Shown in pieces: positions 1-10,000 of a stretch of 64,000 bases of DNA. Numbering within the stretch: the first letter of the stretch is position 1; each line of letters starts with the position of its first letter. Made by a program: the position numbers and the translations under genes. Under the pieces are notes generated by a model, which was given only the letters and a program-made list of their open reading frames with translations, was not told where the DNA came from and did not search any database. Source of the DNA: an uncultured Eubacteriales bacterium (GTDB taxonomy: Bacteria > Bacillota > Clostridia > Oscillospirales > Acutalibacteraceae); NCBI GenBank assembly GCA_910577755.1, contig CAJTNL010000005.1, forward strand, positions 49,752 to 113,751, given 5' to 3'.

Positions 1-21
1 TTTCTTGAAAAAAGCTGTAAT

Positions 22-678
22 CTATACAAAAACATGAAATGCATCATCATATAAGCTAGAACGTATAATATGAGCATATAGACGATATCCAAGCTCTGCT
101 TCAACAGCATCTCCGATTAACGACGGATTGATATTCTCTGTACTGCCTGCTGGCAGTACAATATTTAACACAATCTGATTATCCTCTACCGTTATTTCGT
201 ATCTGTTCAAATAACTACTTAAATTGATAGTTTTCATACCAGATTTTGTTTTCTTTTGTACAGGAATGCTCTCTTTAGCAAATAAAGTCTCCAATTCTGC
301 CTTTATCAATTGCAAATCGCCGTTTTCAGTCTTATAGCGAATTTCATAACTGGCATATGCAATCTTACCCGGTTTCATCTGCGGCTCAGTTACATCAAAT
401 ATACGAATATCTTTAGGAAGCGCCTCATTTAATCGGTTCATTATTTCCTGTTTAGGCATGTCCTCCAACAGACGTATATCCATAGATTCACGCCTTCCCT
501 CTACTCCCAAAGAAAGAGGCAAAGCAAACGTAACAAAGGCATGAGGATTGAATCCCTCTGTATACCACATAGGAAGCTTAGCTTTATGAAATGCACGGGC
601 AACACAGCGATTTAAGTCTAAATGTGAGATATACTTTGCAGTACCAAATTTACGAAACCAGATTCTAACGTTTTTCAA
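22..678 (-). CDS. TIGR03936-type radical-SAM-linked protein (DUF2344)
   Basis: I recognise this as the DUF2344/TIGR03936 family, found next to or fused to the TIGR03960 radical SAM protein; its biochemical role is not established. The conserved start reads KNVRIWFRKFGTAKYISHLD. The frame stays open to 777, but a TTG at 676-678 has a strong Shine-Dalgarno (AAAGGAGG, 8 bases upstream) and matches the family N-terminus, so I start there, giving about 218 residues. The gene overlaps the end of the upstream radical SAM gene by 14 bases, which implies translational coupling. In related genomes the pair precedes ribonuclease G and ribosomal protein L21 genes; those would lie beyond the left edge. 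Confidence 0.85.
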   Translation of the reverse strand: MKNVRIWFRKFGTAKYISHLDLNRCVARAFHKAKLPMWYTEGFNPHAFVTFALPLSLGVEGRRESMDIRLLEDMPKQEIMNRLNEALPKDIRIFDVTEPQMKPGKIAYASYEIRYKTENGDLQLIKAELETLFAKESIPVQKKTKSGMKTINLSSYLNRYEITVEDNQIVLNIVLPAGSTENINPSLIGDAVEAELGYRLYAHIIRSSLYDDAFHVFV

Positions 679-2512
679 CGCAAATGCCTCCTTTAAAGCA
701 GGTAGCGCCACAAAAGGAACAAGCTTCCTGACAATTGGGCGTGGTGTCGTTTTCATATGCTTTTTCACATTCCTCAATCAAAAACGATTTTTTAATTCCA
801 TAGTCTAAATGATCCCATGGCAGAATTTCATCATATGCTCTGCGTCTTTGATTATAGAATAACGGATCTATCTCACACTGCTTAAAAACCTCTATCCATC
901 TAGGCAAAGAAAAACATTCTGACCAACCGTCAAATTTACAGCCGCACTCCAATGCAGCCTCCAGTACTTTGCAAAGCTTTCTGTCTCCCCGTGCGAATAC
1001 CCCCTCCAAAAAGCTGGTATTAGCATCATGCCAGTTGCAAGTAAGCTTTTTACTGTGTACCGACGCAATCAAATGCTTTTGCTTTTTATGCAGCGTTTCA
1101 ATGGAATCCTGCGGTTCCCATTGAAACGGTGTAAAAGGTTTAGGCACAAAAGATGATGCACTGCACGTCACCTTTACCGTTCTACCTTTGGAACGGTTAG
1201 GATTACGATAATATTCCTCTACCACTTGTTGCCCCAAATGAGCTATACCGGCTACATCATCTAAAGTTTCGGTAGGTAGTCCAATCATAAAATACAACTT
1301 GACCGTTGTCCAGCCACCTTCAAACGCTGTCCTAACAGTTTGCATCAATTCTTCGTCCGTTACATTTTTATTGATTACATTTCTCAATCTTTGCGTACCG
1401 GCCTCCGGCGCAAATGTCAAACCGCTCCGCCGCACCGTTTTGAGCTTGTCCATCAATTCGTTTGAAAACCCGTCCACACGCAACGATGGTAATGAAACAC
1501 TGACTTTTTCATCATCCGTCCAATCTAATAAAGTTTCCAGCAACCCTTCAATCTGGCTGTAATCGCTAGTACTTAAAGAAGAGAGCGAAATTTCATCATA
1601 GCCTGTATTTTCACAAATGGAACGGCATTGATGATTAATCATGTCAATGGACTTTTCCCTTACAGGACGATAAATATATCCTGCCTGACAAAAACGGCAT
1701 CCACGAATACACCCTCTTTGTACTTCCGCAACTGCTCTGTCATGAACAATTTCAATATTAGGCACCACAAAACGGTCCGGATAGTATGCCTTATCCATAT
1801 CAAGCTCTATACGCTTTATAACTTTCTCCGGAGCCCCCTGATGAGGAGTCATTTCTTTAATTGTACCATCTTCATGGTATACAACAGTATACAGCGACGG
1901 CACATATACGCCCGGAATTTGTGCAGCCGCTTTTAAAAATTCCGCTTTACTTTTACCCTCTTTTTTACATGCCTGATATAAACGGATGACCTCTAAATCA
2001 ACCTGTTCCCCTTCTCCAATAAAAAATAAATCCACAAAATCTGCCAACGGTTCAGGATTACAGGTACAAGGTCCTCCTGCAACCACTATTTGAAATAATT
2101 CTTTTCGATCCACAGTTTTAATTGGAATTCCTGCCAATTTCAGCATATTTAAAACATTGGTATAGCTAAGTTCATATTGCAGCGTAAAACCGATAAAATC
2201 AAAATCGGCAACACTGTCCCCGCTCTCTAGAGCAAACAGTGGAATATCATGTCTGCGCATTTCTTCTTCCATATCAATCCATGGTGCAAATACACGTTCA
2301 CACCAAATATCTGATTGTTCATTGAGCAAACTATATAAAATTTTCATTCCCAAATGGGACATGCCTACTTCATAAACATCAGGAAAGCAAAATGCAAAAC
2401 GAACATCTATATGATCTTTATGCTTAATAACTGCATTCAGTTCACCGCCCACATATCTACCCGGTTTCTGCACCTTTGCCAATAAATGTTCAATCTTCTG
2501 ATTCATACTCAC
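665..2512 (-). CDS. TIGR03960-family B12-binding-like radical SAM protein
   Basis: The protein has 615 residues. A cobalamin-binding-like N-terminal half is followed by a radical SAM domain with the cluster motif CxxxCxxC (CIRGCRFC, near residue 270), and a cysteine-rich tail (CSFCGATCFKGGIC). It matches the TIGR03960 family of uncharacterised radical SAM enzymes. The first start is GTG at 2512; an ATG two codons later (2506) is equally possible, and neither has a strong ribosome site. It lies 112 bases after spoIVFB and overlaps the DUF2344 gene, so the three probably form one transcript with the M23 gene. The substrate is unknown, although the family is sometimes linked to tRNA or ribosome maturation through its neighbours. 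Confidence 0.88.
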   Translation of the reverse strand: MSMNQKIEHLLAKVQKPGRYVGGELNAVIKHKDHIDVRFAFCFPDVYEVGMSHLGMKILYSLLNEQSDIWCERVFAPWIDMEEEMRRHDIPLFALESGDSVADFDFIGFTLQYELSYTNVLNMLKLAGIPIKTVDRKELFQIVVAGGPCTCNPEPLADFVDLFFIGEGEQVDLEVIRLYQACKKEGKSKAEFLKAAAQIPGVYVPSLYTVVYHEDGTIKEMTPHQGAPEKVIKRIELDMDKAYYPDRFVVPNIEIVHDRAVAEVQRGCIRGCRFCQAGYIYRPVREKSIDMINHQCRSICENTGYDEISLSSLSTSDYSQIEGLLETLLDWTDDEKVSVSLPSLRVDGFSNELMDKLKTVRRSGLTFAPEAGTQRLRNVINKNVTDEELMQTVRTAFEGGWTTVKLYFMIGLPTETLDDVAGIAHLGQQVVEEYYRNPNRSKGRTVKVTCSASSFVPKPFTPFQWEPQDSIETLHKKQKHLIASVHSKKLTCNWHDANTSFLEGVFARGDRKLCKVLEAALECGCKFDGWSECFSLPRWIEVFKQCEIDPLFYNQRRRAYDEILPWDHLDYGIKKSFLIEECEKAYENDTTPNCQEACSFCGATCFKGGICVEKR

Positions 2513-2624
2513 TTACATTCGACTATAGGTCGAAAACAGTCCTTTCACCCAGTTTTATTGTAATCTAACACAAAATTGTATCTGATTGTTATTATACTCT
2601 GTACGTCTGGTAAATGCAATACAG

Positions 2625-3236
2625 CTAAAAAAAGCGACCTCGTTTGAGTACAAGCAGACACATTAAATAAATGCTGAGAAACAACAACGTAAAATTATAT
2701 TTAGATTGTAATAACAAAAAAAATCCTAGTATTGCCACAGGCATCAATGAAAAGAAAGAAACAATTACCACAATGATTTCGGAAGCCTTATGTGAAAACC
2801 TATGACACAATAGCGCATAAAGAGCCTGCCCGCCATCTAAAGATTCTACAGGCAACATATGAAACAGCGCAATGGTACTGTTCACCAGCATAAACTCCCA
2901 TGCTAATGCATGATACCAAAAAATACAAAGAATAGCTGAAGCAACACAAAAAATCATATTGGCAAAAGGTCCGCTCAACGCAATTAACATATCTTCAAGA
3001 TAGCTTCTATTTGCTCCGTTCCTCTCTACAATATCTACACCGAACGCATGAAAACGAATTGCTTGTACAGGCGTCTTTAACAGCAGCATCATAATCAGAT
3101 GCCCACCCTCATGCAATACAGTTGCCGTCATGCCAAGCAGTGCCACACCTTTTTGATCTGTAAAAAGTAGAAAAGTGATAACGGCAAAAAACATGTATTC
3201 TATTTTAATTTGACATCTTTTAATCGTAAAACACAT
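2625..3236 (-). CDS. spoIVFB: Site-2 zinc protease, SpoIVFB-like (M50)
   Basis: A polytopic membrane protein of 203 residues. The zinc motif HEGGH is at about residues 42-46, and a second metal-ligand motif, SLDGGQ, is near residue 134 in a later membrane segment; both are diagnostic of M50 intramembrane proteases. In Bacillus SpoIVFB cuts pro-sigma-K in the mother-cell outer forespore membrane. Here the gene follows the M23 gene (spoIVFA position) by only three bases and precedes the TIGR03960/TIGR03936 genes, the same neighbourhood as spoIVF in many spore formers. The assignment to SpoIVFB rests on this context plus motifs; another M50 role remains possible. Confidence 0.78.
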   Translation of the reverse strand: MCFTIKRCQIKIEYMFFAVITFLLFTDQKGVALLGMTATVLHEGGHLIMMLLLKTPVQAIRFHAFGVDIVERNGANRSYLEDMLIALSGPFANMIFCVASAILCIFWYHALAWEFMLVNSTIALFHMLPVESLDGGQALYALLCHRFSHKASEIIVVIVSFFSLMPVAILGFFLLLQSKYNFTLLFLSIYLMCLLVLKRGRFF

Positions 3237-3239
3237 AAT

Positions 3240-4106
3240 CTACTGCTGCAAAACCGTTTGAGGATTGTAAGGTGTACCGTGAATTAGCAATTCTAAATGA
3301 ACATGGGGACCTGTAGATTCTCCGGTACTCCCTACCTTTGCAATCATATCCCCTACCTTGACAAAGTCCCCCTGTTGAACTGTTATCTCACTGCAATGAG
3401 CATATCTTGTTTCAATACCGTTGCCGTGATTGAGTAGCACATATTTACCATAAGATACATCTTCTTCTACTTTTGCTACCGTTCCTGTCAAAGAGGCGGT
3501 AATTGGTGTATCAGCTGAAACGGCAAGATCCAGCCCTTGATGAAATTCTCCGTCCCTCTCTCCAAAAGTAGATGTAACCGTTCCATTTTCCACAGGCGAT
3601 TTTAGTAACACCGACAAAGTCACAGGTCCCTCCTGATTTTTACCGTATGTTACTGCCAAGACATCCGTCTGAGGTCTACCCGCTGTTTCCATAACATTTG
3701 TATCAGCTGCAGATGAAGCATTCTTGTAAAATATCTCTAATAAATCCTCCTTTGTCACATTTACCAAAATAGATTCATTTACCGAACCGATATACCACCG
3801 TCTTACCGTATCGTAGATAGAACCTCCTACTAAACGAATTCCCATAACCGCTATCAAAATCATAAGACAAGCCCCCACTTGGATGGAAAGCAAAAAACGG
3901 CTGCGCATCAGCTTACGTGTTTTATACTCCTTTCTTCTTTGCTCCTCCTCTTGCTCTTCTTCTGTAAAAACATCTTCCTGCTTCCTTAGCATTTGCAGCT
4001 CAGACTCATCAATCAATTCGTTTCTCCGCATCGGTTTAGCTATCCGGTCCATCTCCTCCAGCTCTTTTAATTCTGCCATACTTGGCGCTCTTCTCTTCCT
4101 GAACAT
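3240..4106 (-). CDS. Membrane-anchored M23 peptidase at the spoIVFA position
   Basis: With the ATG at 4104-4106 (GGAGGAGGG seven bases upstream) the protein has 288 residues; the open frame runs on to 4181 without a better start. A basic, acidic-rich cytoplasmic N-terminus is followed by one membrane segment (about residues 70-90), a linker, and a C-terminal LytM/M23 domain. All M23 zinc and catalytic positions are visible: HQGLD, YAHC and HVH. SpoIVFA of Bacillus has the same layout and regulates SpoIVFB. Because the zinc ligands are intact, this copy could be an active endopeptidase or a SpoIIQ-like protein. The stop is three bases from the spoIVFB start. Confidence 0.8.
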   Translation of the reverse strand: MFRKRRAPSMAELKELEEMDRIAKPMRRNELIDESELQMLRKQEDVFTEEEQEEEQRRKEYKTRKLMRSRFLLSIQVGACLMILIAVMGIRLVGGSIYDTVRRWYIGSVNESILVNVTKEDLLEIFYKNASSAADTNVMETAGRPQTDVLAVTYGKNQEGPVTLSVLLKSPVENGTVTSTFGERDGEFHQGLDLAVSADTPITASLTGTVAKVEEDVSYGKYVLLNHGNGIETRYAHCSEITVQQGDFVKVGDMIAKVGSTGESTGPHVHLELLIHGTPYNPQTVLQQ

Positions 4107-4125
4107 GAACAATCCCTCCTCCTCT

Positions 4126-4155
4126 ATTGATATGAACCTACCTACCATTTCATAC
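4126..4155 (-). promoter_or_regulatory. Sigma-E-like promoter candidate for the spoIVF-like operon
   Basis: On the minus strand GTATGAA and CATATCAAT are separated by 14 bases, resembling the Bacillus sigma-E pattern (KMATATT, about 14 bases, CATACANT). It lies 20 bases before the M23 gene start. The match is partial. Confidence 0.35.
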
Positions 4156-4183
4156 CGCTTTCGTAGGACAAAGGAATTCATAT

Positions 4184-4223
4184 ATAAAAAACGCTCTGCA
4201 AGAAAATTTTCTTACAAAGCGTT
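4184..4223 (-). terminator. Rho-independent terminator after nfnB
   Basis: An inverted repeat (AACGCT...AGCGTT with inner AAGAAAA/TTTTCTT) is followed on the minus strand by a run of T. It lies about 70 bases after the nfnB stop and separates it from the spoIVF-like operon. Confidence 0.85.
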
Positions 4224-4293
4224 CCACTATTTTTGCCTATAGTTTGCAAATTCATATGTCTTTTTCGAACAAGTTTGCATAGCCATTTATATC

Positions 4294-5694
4294 TTAATCC
4301 TCATTTTCCAATTTAGGCTGCAAGTATGAATCAATAGCAGCGGCGGCATCTCTACCGGCCCCCATTGCTAAAATAACTGTTGCCGCACCTGTCACGGTAT
4401 CACCGCCCGCATACACGCCTTTTCTTGTCGTACGCATATTTTCATCTACCACAATACAGCCGCGGCGATCCTCTATCCCTTCGGTTGTTTGCAAAATTAA
4501 CGGATTGGGAGAATTTCCGATCGCCATAATGACACTGTCTACCTCTATTTTAAAATTAGAACCTTCTACTGCAACAGGCGAACGGCGACCAGATGCATCC
4601 GGCTCTCCTAATTCCATTTTAACACACTCAATTGCCACAACATTACCATCTTCATCGCCATGTAACGCAACAGGATTATGCAGCAATTTAAACACAATGC
4701 CTTCTGCCTTTGCATGGTGTATTTCTTCTAAACGCGCCGGCATTTCTGCTTCTCCCCGGCGGTATACAACATATACCTCATCTGCACCTAAACGTTTGGC
4801 ACTACGGGCAGCATCCATAGAAACATTACCACCGCCAATAACCGCTACACGCTTTGGACAATTGATCGGCGTATCATATTCATTAGAATAAGCTTTCATC
4901 AAATTAATACGGGTCAAAAATTCGTTGGCTGAGTAAACTCCGTTTAAGCCTTCACCCGGAATATTCATAAAACGGGGCAAACCTGCACCGGTTCCGATAA
5001 AAACAGCCTCAAACCCCATATCAAACAATTCGTCCACAGACAGTACTTGGCCAATCACCATATTGGTTTCAATCTTGACACCGCTTCTGCGCAAACCATC
5101 AATTTCCTTTTGTACAATATCTTTGGGTAGACGGAAATCAGGTATACCATACATCAAAACGCCGCCCGCCGTATGTAATGCTTCAAAAATTGTTACATCA
5201 TAACCTTTGGCACATAAATCACCTGCACAGGTCAGACCTGCCGGTCCTGCGCCTAAAACCGCAACTTTATGCCCATTAGGTGCTGCTTTTTTGATTTCTA
5301 TAGAGCCGTTTTGCATTTTCCAGTCTGCAACGTAACGCTCCAACCTCCCAATACCTACTGCTTCATGCTTAATACCTCTCACACACACTTCCTCGCACTG
5401 GCGCTCCTGCGGACAGACACGACCGCATACCGCCGGTAATGAGCTAGTTTCACGAATCGTATCATAAGCAAGATCCATATCACCATCTAAAATACACTTA
5501 ATAAAATTTGGAATTTTCACCTGTACAGGGCAACCGTCAATACATGGTGCATGCTTACACTGTAAACATCTTTGCGCTTCTTCTATTGCCATTTCGTGAG
5601 TATAACCGTATGCCACTTCTTCAAAATTACGATTGCGCACCATCGGATCCTGTTCCGGCATTGGTGTTTTTTCCGGTTTCATATTCGTTGCCAT
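4294..5694 (-). CDS. nfnB: NfnB-like NADPH-binding subunit of ferredoxin:NADP oxidoreductase (GltA-type)
   Basis: About 466 residues. The N-terminus has two cysteine clusters for [4Fe-4S] centres (CLQCKHAPCIDGCP and CGRVCPQERQCEEVC), then a flavin fold (GAGPAGLTCAG) and an NADP fold (GGGNVSMDAARSA). Such proteins are often named glutamate synthase small subunit, but no large GltB subunit is nearby. The gene directly follows nfnA, and this pairing is typical of NfnAB, the cytoplasmic electron-bifurcating NADH-dependent ferredoxin:NADP oxidoreductase, or of sulfide dehydrogenase SudAB. A TTG at 5700 overlaps the nfnA stop; the ATG at 5694 is better spaced from GAGGG and is preferred. Confidence 0.87.
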   Translation of the reverse strand: MATNMKPEKTPMPEQDPMVRNRNFEEVAYGYTHEMAIEEAQRCLQCKHAPCIDGCPVQVKIPNFIKCILDGDMDLAYDTIRETSSLPAVCGRVCPQERQCEEVCVRGIKHEAVGIGRLERYVADWKMQNGSIEIKKAAPNGHKVAVLGAGPAGLTCAGDLCAKGYDVTIFEALHTAGGVLMYGIPDFRLPKDIVQKEIDGLRRSGVKIETNMVIGQVLSVDELFDMGFEAVFIGTGAGLPRFMNIPGEGLNGVYSANEFLTRINLMKAYSNEYDTPINCPKRVAVIGGGNVSMDAARSAKRLGADEVYVVYRRGEAEMPARLEEIHHAKAEGIVFKLLHNPVALHGDEDGNVVAIECVKMELGEPDASGRRSPVAVEGSNFKIEVDSVIMAIGNSPNPLILQTTEGIEDRRGCIVVDENMRTTRKGVYAGGDTVTGAATVILAMGAGRDAAAAIDSYLQPKLENED

Positions 5695-5696
5695 TG

Positions 5697-6536
5697 TCAA
5701 GCACCCTCAATTAAGCGGCATTTATACTGATCCGCTTCCTCTCTTTCTTGTTTTTTATATGTTACACTGCGTTTTATTGCTTCATCAAAATCCACCTCAT
5801 GGCCGTCAAAATCAGGACCGTCCACACATGCAAACTTTATTTTACCTCCAACTGTCAGGCGGCAACAACCACACATACCTGTTCCGTCAATCATTATGGA
5901 GTTCATACTAATAATCGTCTTAATACCGACTTTCTTTGTTATCTCACAAACTGCGCGCATCATAGGTAACGGACCAATGGCCACTACTAAATCATAAATA
6001 ATACCTTGATTTAAATTTTCTTGTAAAGCATTGGTTACAAAACCTTTATGACCGTTAGAACCATCATCTGTCATTAAATATAAATGCTCAGATGCCGCCC
6101 TCATTTCTTCTTCCAAGATAATTAAGTCTTTATTACGAAAACCTGCAATAATATCAACTTTAGTCCCCATCTCATAAAGCGCATATGCCTGCGGATATGC
6201 AATGGCACAACCAGCACCCCCGCCAATAACCGCTACACGCCGATAGCCCTCCAATTCAGAAGGTCTGCCTAACGGGCCTGTAAAATCTAAAATCGCATCG
6301 CCCTCATTGAGCTGATCAAGCATCATCGTGGTTTTTCCTACCAACTGAAAAATGATAGTAATAGTACCCTCTTCTCTATCATATGCAGCAATAGTAAGCG
6401 GAATACGCTCCCCTTTATCATGAACACGCAATATAATAAACTGACCCGCCTTTGCCTTTTTTGCAATATACGGAGCCTGAACAACCATCAAAGTCATAGA
6501 GGCGTTCAAGCGGCGTTTTTTTAAGATTTGAAACAT
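5697..6536 (-). CDS. nfnA: NfnA-like ferredoxin-NADP reductase subunit (FAD and 2Fe-2S)
   Basis: The 279 residues hold an FNR-like flavin domain, an NAD-binding domain (VIGGGAGCAIAYPQA) and a C-terminal cysteine motif (GMCGCCR...FACVDGPDF) that fits a [2Fe-2S] centre as in NfnA and dihydroorotate dehydrogenase electron-transfer subunits. With NfnB it would couple reduced ferredoxin and NADH oxidation to NADP reduction, providing NADPH in an anaerobe. The ATG at 6536 has AAAGGAGA seven bases upstream. The stop overlaps the next gene's region by a few bases, so the two are co-translated. A consensus-like promoter and a palindrome lie upstream. Confidence 0.87.
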   Translation of the reverse strand: MFQILKKRRLNASMTLMVVQAPYIAKKAKAGQFIILRVHDKGERIPLTIAAYDREEGTITIIFQLVGKTTMMLDQLNEGDAILDFTGPLGRPSELEGYRRVAVIGGGAGCAIAYPQAYALYEMGTKVDIIAGFRNKDLIILEEEMRAASEHLYLMTDDGSNGHKGFVTNALQENLNQGIIYDLVVAIGPLPMMRAVCEITKKVGIKTIISMNSIMIDGTGMCGCCRLTVGGKIKFACVDGPDFDGHEVDFDEAIKRSVTYKKQEREEADQYKCRLIEGA

Positions 6537-6572
6537 GTGGATTTCTCCTTTTCACTTGATACTATTGTTTCT

Positions 6573-6601
6573 ATTGTAATGGAAATCAACAAAAGTAGCA
6601 A
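6573..6601 (-). promoter_or_regulatory. Sigma-A-type promoter for nfnAB
   Basis: TTGCTA and TACAAT separated by 17 bases, on the minus strand, 37 bases before the nfnA start. Confidence 0.65.
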
Positions 6602-6646
6602 GAAAAATAAATCGGAAATATCTGTCTGACAAAACATACTGTTAAG

Positions 6647-6669
6647 TTGAACAGAAATAACCTGTTCAA
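6647..6669. promoter_or_regulatory. Inverted repeat upstream of the nfnAB promoter
   Basis: Seven-base arms TTGAACA and TGTTCAA flank a 9-base centre, about 45 bases upstream of the nfnA -35 box. This could be an operator. The arms do not match the usual Rex site (TTGTTAA with a 6-base centre). Confidence 0.4.
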
Positions 6670-6875
6670 AATAGTAAATTCCGTTAATATGTAGTGTACT
6701 AATATAGTATACATTCATACAACACGAAAAGTAAAGAGTACTGAAAAGATTTTAACTTTAGTCACAATATACTATATACATATAAATTTACGGTAATTAA
6801 AAATGATGGTTTTTTCTAAGCTATCAGTCATCTGTTCTGGTTTCTTTCTTTTATGTTACGGAAAATATATGAAAA
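6670..6875. other. AT-rich intergenic stretch, nothing recognised
   Basis: This is part of the 515-base gap between nfnA and the giant gene. Apart from the nfnA promoter, its palindrome and the terminator hairpin annotated separately, I see no coding or RNA signal. Short frames here lack ribosome sites. Confidence 0.5.
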
Positions 6876-6922
6876 TAACAAAACAGCGTTCCTGATATTT
6901 AAAAATATCAGGAACGCTGTTT
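6876..6922 (-). terminator. Terminator of the giant repeat-protein gene
   Basis: A perfect 19-base inverted repeat (6881-6899 and 6904-6922, four-base loop) is followed on the minus strand by TTTTGTTATTTT. It lies 130 bases after the stop at 7052. Between stop and terminator a second pair of arms (6937-6947 and 7017-7027, 10 of 11 bases) could fold the 3' leader. Confidence 0.8.
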
Positions 6923-7051
6923 ATATGTTGTTAAAAGCAGAACGCTTGCGTACATCATACAAAGGATATACTCTCCTACCCGCTACAAATTGTAATTTAC
7001 TTTGCATTTACAAGCAGAGCGTCCTGCTCCAAGTTCATTTCAATCGGTCTC

Positions 7052-10000
7052 CTATTTTTTATAATCGACAGAATGAACCTGACCGAATATATAGTTAGTA
7101 TCTTCGCTTAAATTACCAGGTACAACGCTCATATCTACATTCGATTTGTCGGCATTAATAAGATGACCATTGAGCAATTGTAAATTGATCAAGTTTAACA
7201 CTTGTGTTGAAAAACTAATTTGATTCAACAGCCCATTGTCACCTCTTGCAAGCATAATCAGCATATTATCGGCAAAATCAGAATTGTTAAATAAATGCGC
7301 TGCATCCAGAGTTAAATGCCACAAGTTGATACCATTAAATGTAAATCCAGTCAAAGATTCTTCAAATACTGGATTGCCAGTGCGCACCGCTTTTTGATCG
7401 CTGTTTGCAATAGCATCGTCAATAGCGCCCTGCACTATGCTGGTAAAGTTGGTACAAAAATAAATATACTTCATCGGATCTGCCATAAATTCATCTATGG
7501 TGCACTTCATATACTCATGATGATCGTAATATTCTTTCCACCATAGCGCACCTGAACTAGTTTCCCAACTCCTATCAAAGTACAAAATACCATCTTCATA
7601 ATACACACGTACAACCATATTCTGTTGTAATACCATAAAATAATACGGCACGTTTAATTCAATAAACGCTTTTTGAACAGTATGATCTTCATTTAACCGT
7701 AATCGAAAATCCATTGGAATACTTGCATTAAAATTGATACCGATAATGCGCATATTTGCGCTGATATCACCTGTAATTCTGTATTCCTTTAAATCTGCAG
7801 TTTGCATTAAACTGTCTGCAAATGTATTGAGAGAGGAAAAATCCATATAATTATTTGCATCAGATGGTATCGCAACCGTTGTGTCTTGATTATTTGTATT
7901 GGTAACAGCTACTTTAGAGATCACCTGCTGTGTACCGTTATCTGCTTTAGAAACAGTCACAATCGTATCAGGCATTGCTGCGTCTCCAAACAGCTCTTTG
8001 CTGTTTAAAGTTACAACGAACGTATCTCCTTGGCACTGTATATTTTTCACAAGCGCAAACAAATTTATATTTACATTCACATGGTTATCTGCCAACAGCT
8101 CATCTACGGTAGGAATCGGCAGAGCATTAAGCACAGATGTATCCAAAGGTACTCTGCTACCTAAAATATGTACTTTCACATCCTCAGGTAACGGAATCTC
8201 CATTAAGTCTACCCCTGTAACAGTTAAATCAAGCATTGCGTTGTAATCCATTTGCATTTTTATGCCTGTATAAGGCGCTCCGCCTACTTTAAATTGGTTT
8301 GTATCATGATAATACAGGTATAAGTGATTATTAATTATGACCATTTTTACTTCATGACCATTGATTTTGAGATCCGCTTTTACATCGAAGATTTGGTTGT
8401 TTAGCTGCTCGTAAGAATTCATACCAGCCTCAACAAAATCAACCAAGTCAGCTGCATTGATATAATTTGCAGAATCCGTTATAGGATCAATGGTAACTGA
8501 TTCCATGGTAATATTACTAATTACAACACTTGACTGACTGCCGGCTACTGTTATACCGTGCACACTACCGCCGGTCAATACAGAACCGTTGCGGTTAAGC
8601 TTTAATTTGACAATATCATCACCAATTTGCAGGTTCGCATGTAAATCTGCATTGTTTACCGATACATGGGAAATACCCCCGATAAGCTTCTCAAATAATT
8701 CTGCACCGTTTGCAAAGCTCCCTAGTAAGTCGGTATATGCAATCGGGATCATTGCGGATAAATCCGCATTTTCATCTAAATTTCCTTCCGGTAAAATATC
8801 ACGTAGTCTTGTTAAAATCGCCTCAATATCCTTTGTATCCAACATAATCCGAATATCGCCATACTGCATGTAGGTCTTGCTGCCAAACATTTTAATGGTT
8901 AAGGTTCTTCCATCAATCTCTGTTGTTGCATAACTATCTACACTTTGTACAGCACCCTGACCATCTCTGTGGAGAAGTAATTTTACATGTGCCGTTTGAT
9001 CTGTGAACATATCACCAAATGTTATATTTGCATCAAAGTTGAGACTGTTTGCGTTAGCAATATCCATAATAGGACGGGTAAAATATGCAATTTGCTTTGT
9101 GTCGGCATATTCACCCTGCGGCGCTATGCTAATTGCATGGTCTATGCTGACCACCGTCGCGTCAACCGATACGTCGCTTTCGTAAATATCCAATCCGTTT
9201 ACTTGTACGCTAAGTTTCTCATCTGCATCTTTACGCACTGTGGCATGAAGTACATCTGTATCGCTTATGTGGAAGTCAAATGTAATTTGCTCGCCGCTGA
9301 CCGTCACATGGTCAAATTTTTGCACCAATTCAAACATATCCGCATTTTGAAAGATATCTAGATAAGATTGCGGTATAAATGTTGTTAAATCAAAAGAATT
9401 TGTTTCCCCCGGTAGAATGGCACGAATTTCATCGGCAATCTCATGAATATCCGATAGATTCAGCCGCAGCTTGATATTTGCATAATCTACATATGTTACA
9501 TTGTCAACCAGTTTCACCAACAATGAATGACCGTATACGTCATTCACAACGACCTCTCCATTAAAGCCGTTGTCTGTACGCTGGATACGCACAACTGCAT
9601 TTTGCAGTTCTCCATTGAATTTACCATTTGCTATGCCGTTTACGGTAAATTCAATTGTATTGGCTTTCATCAGCTGTGTAATTGGTTTTACAAAACCTAC
9701 GGCTTCCTCTGCGTTTACAAATTCTTCGCTGTTATTAGATATATCTGCAATATTGCCGTCGACCTGCGTCATCTCCGCATAAAGGACCGTTGGTTTTTCC
9801 ATTGCCGTGATTCCGCTGATTTCCGCTGTTGCCAGCAAATTATTTTTGCTCGTTGTAACAAGCTCTATTTGTTCCCCTGCAAATACCGCCGACATCGTCA
9901 ATTGTTGTTCTTGCGCTCCCACCGTTATCTTTTGCATCACCTTTAACAACGGCGCAATTGTCGCACGGTTAATATTACCCGCCTGCATATTGGAAATCAA

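Noticed and set aside
4294..5694. Naming this gene as glutamate synthase small subunit
   Set aside because: No large subunit is near and the partner is an NfnA/SudB-type protein.
6647..6669. Rex operator upstream of nfnAB
   Set aside because: Arms and centre length differ from the Rex consensus.
6521..6718. 65-residue minus-strand frame before nfnA
   Set aside because: It overlaps the nfnA promoter, palindrome and start, and has no ribosome site.
6881..6922. Large palindrome as an operator or CRISPR-like repeat
   Set aside because: It occurs once, after a gene, with a T-rich tail: a terminator.
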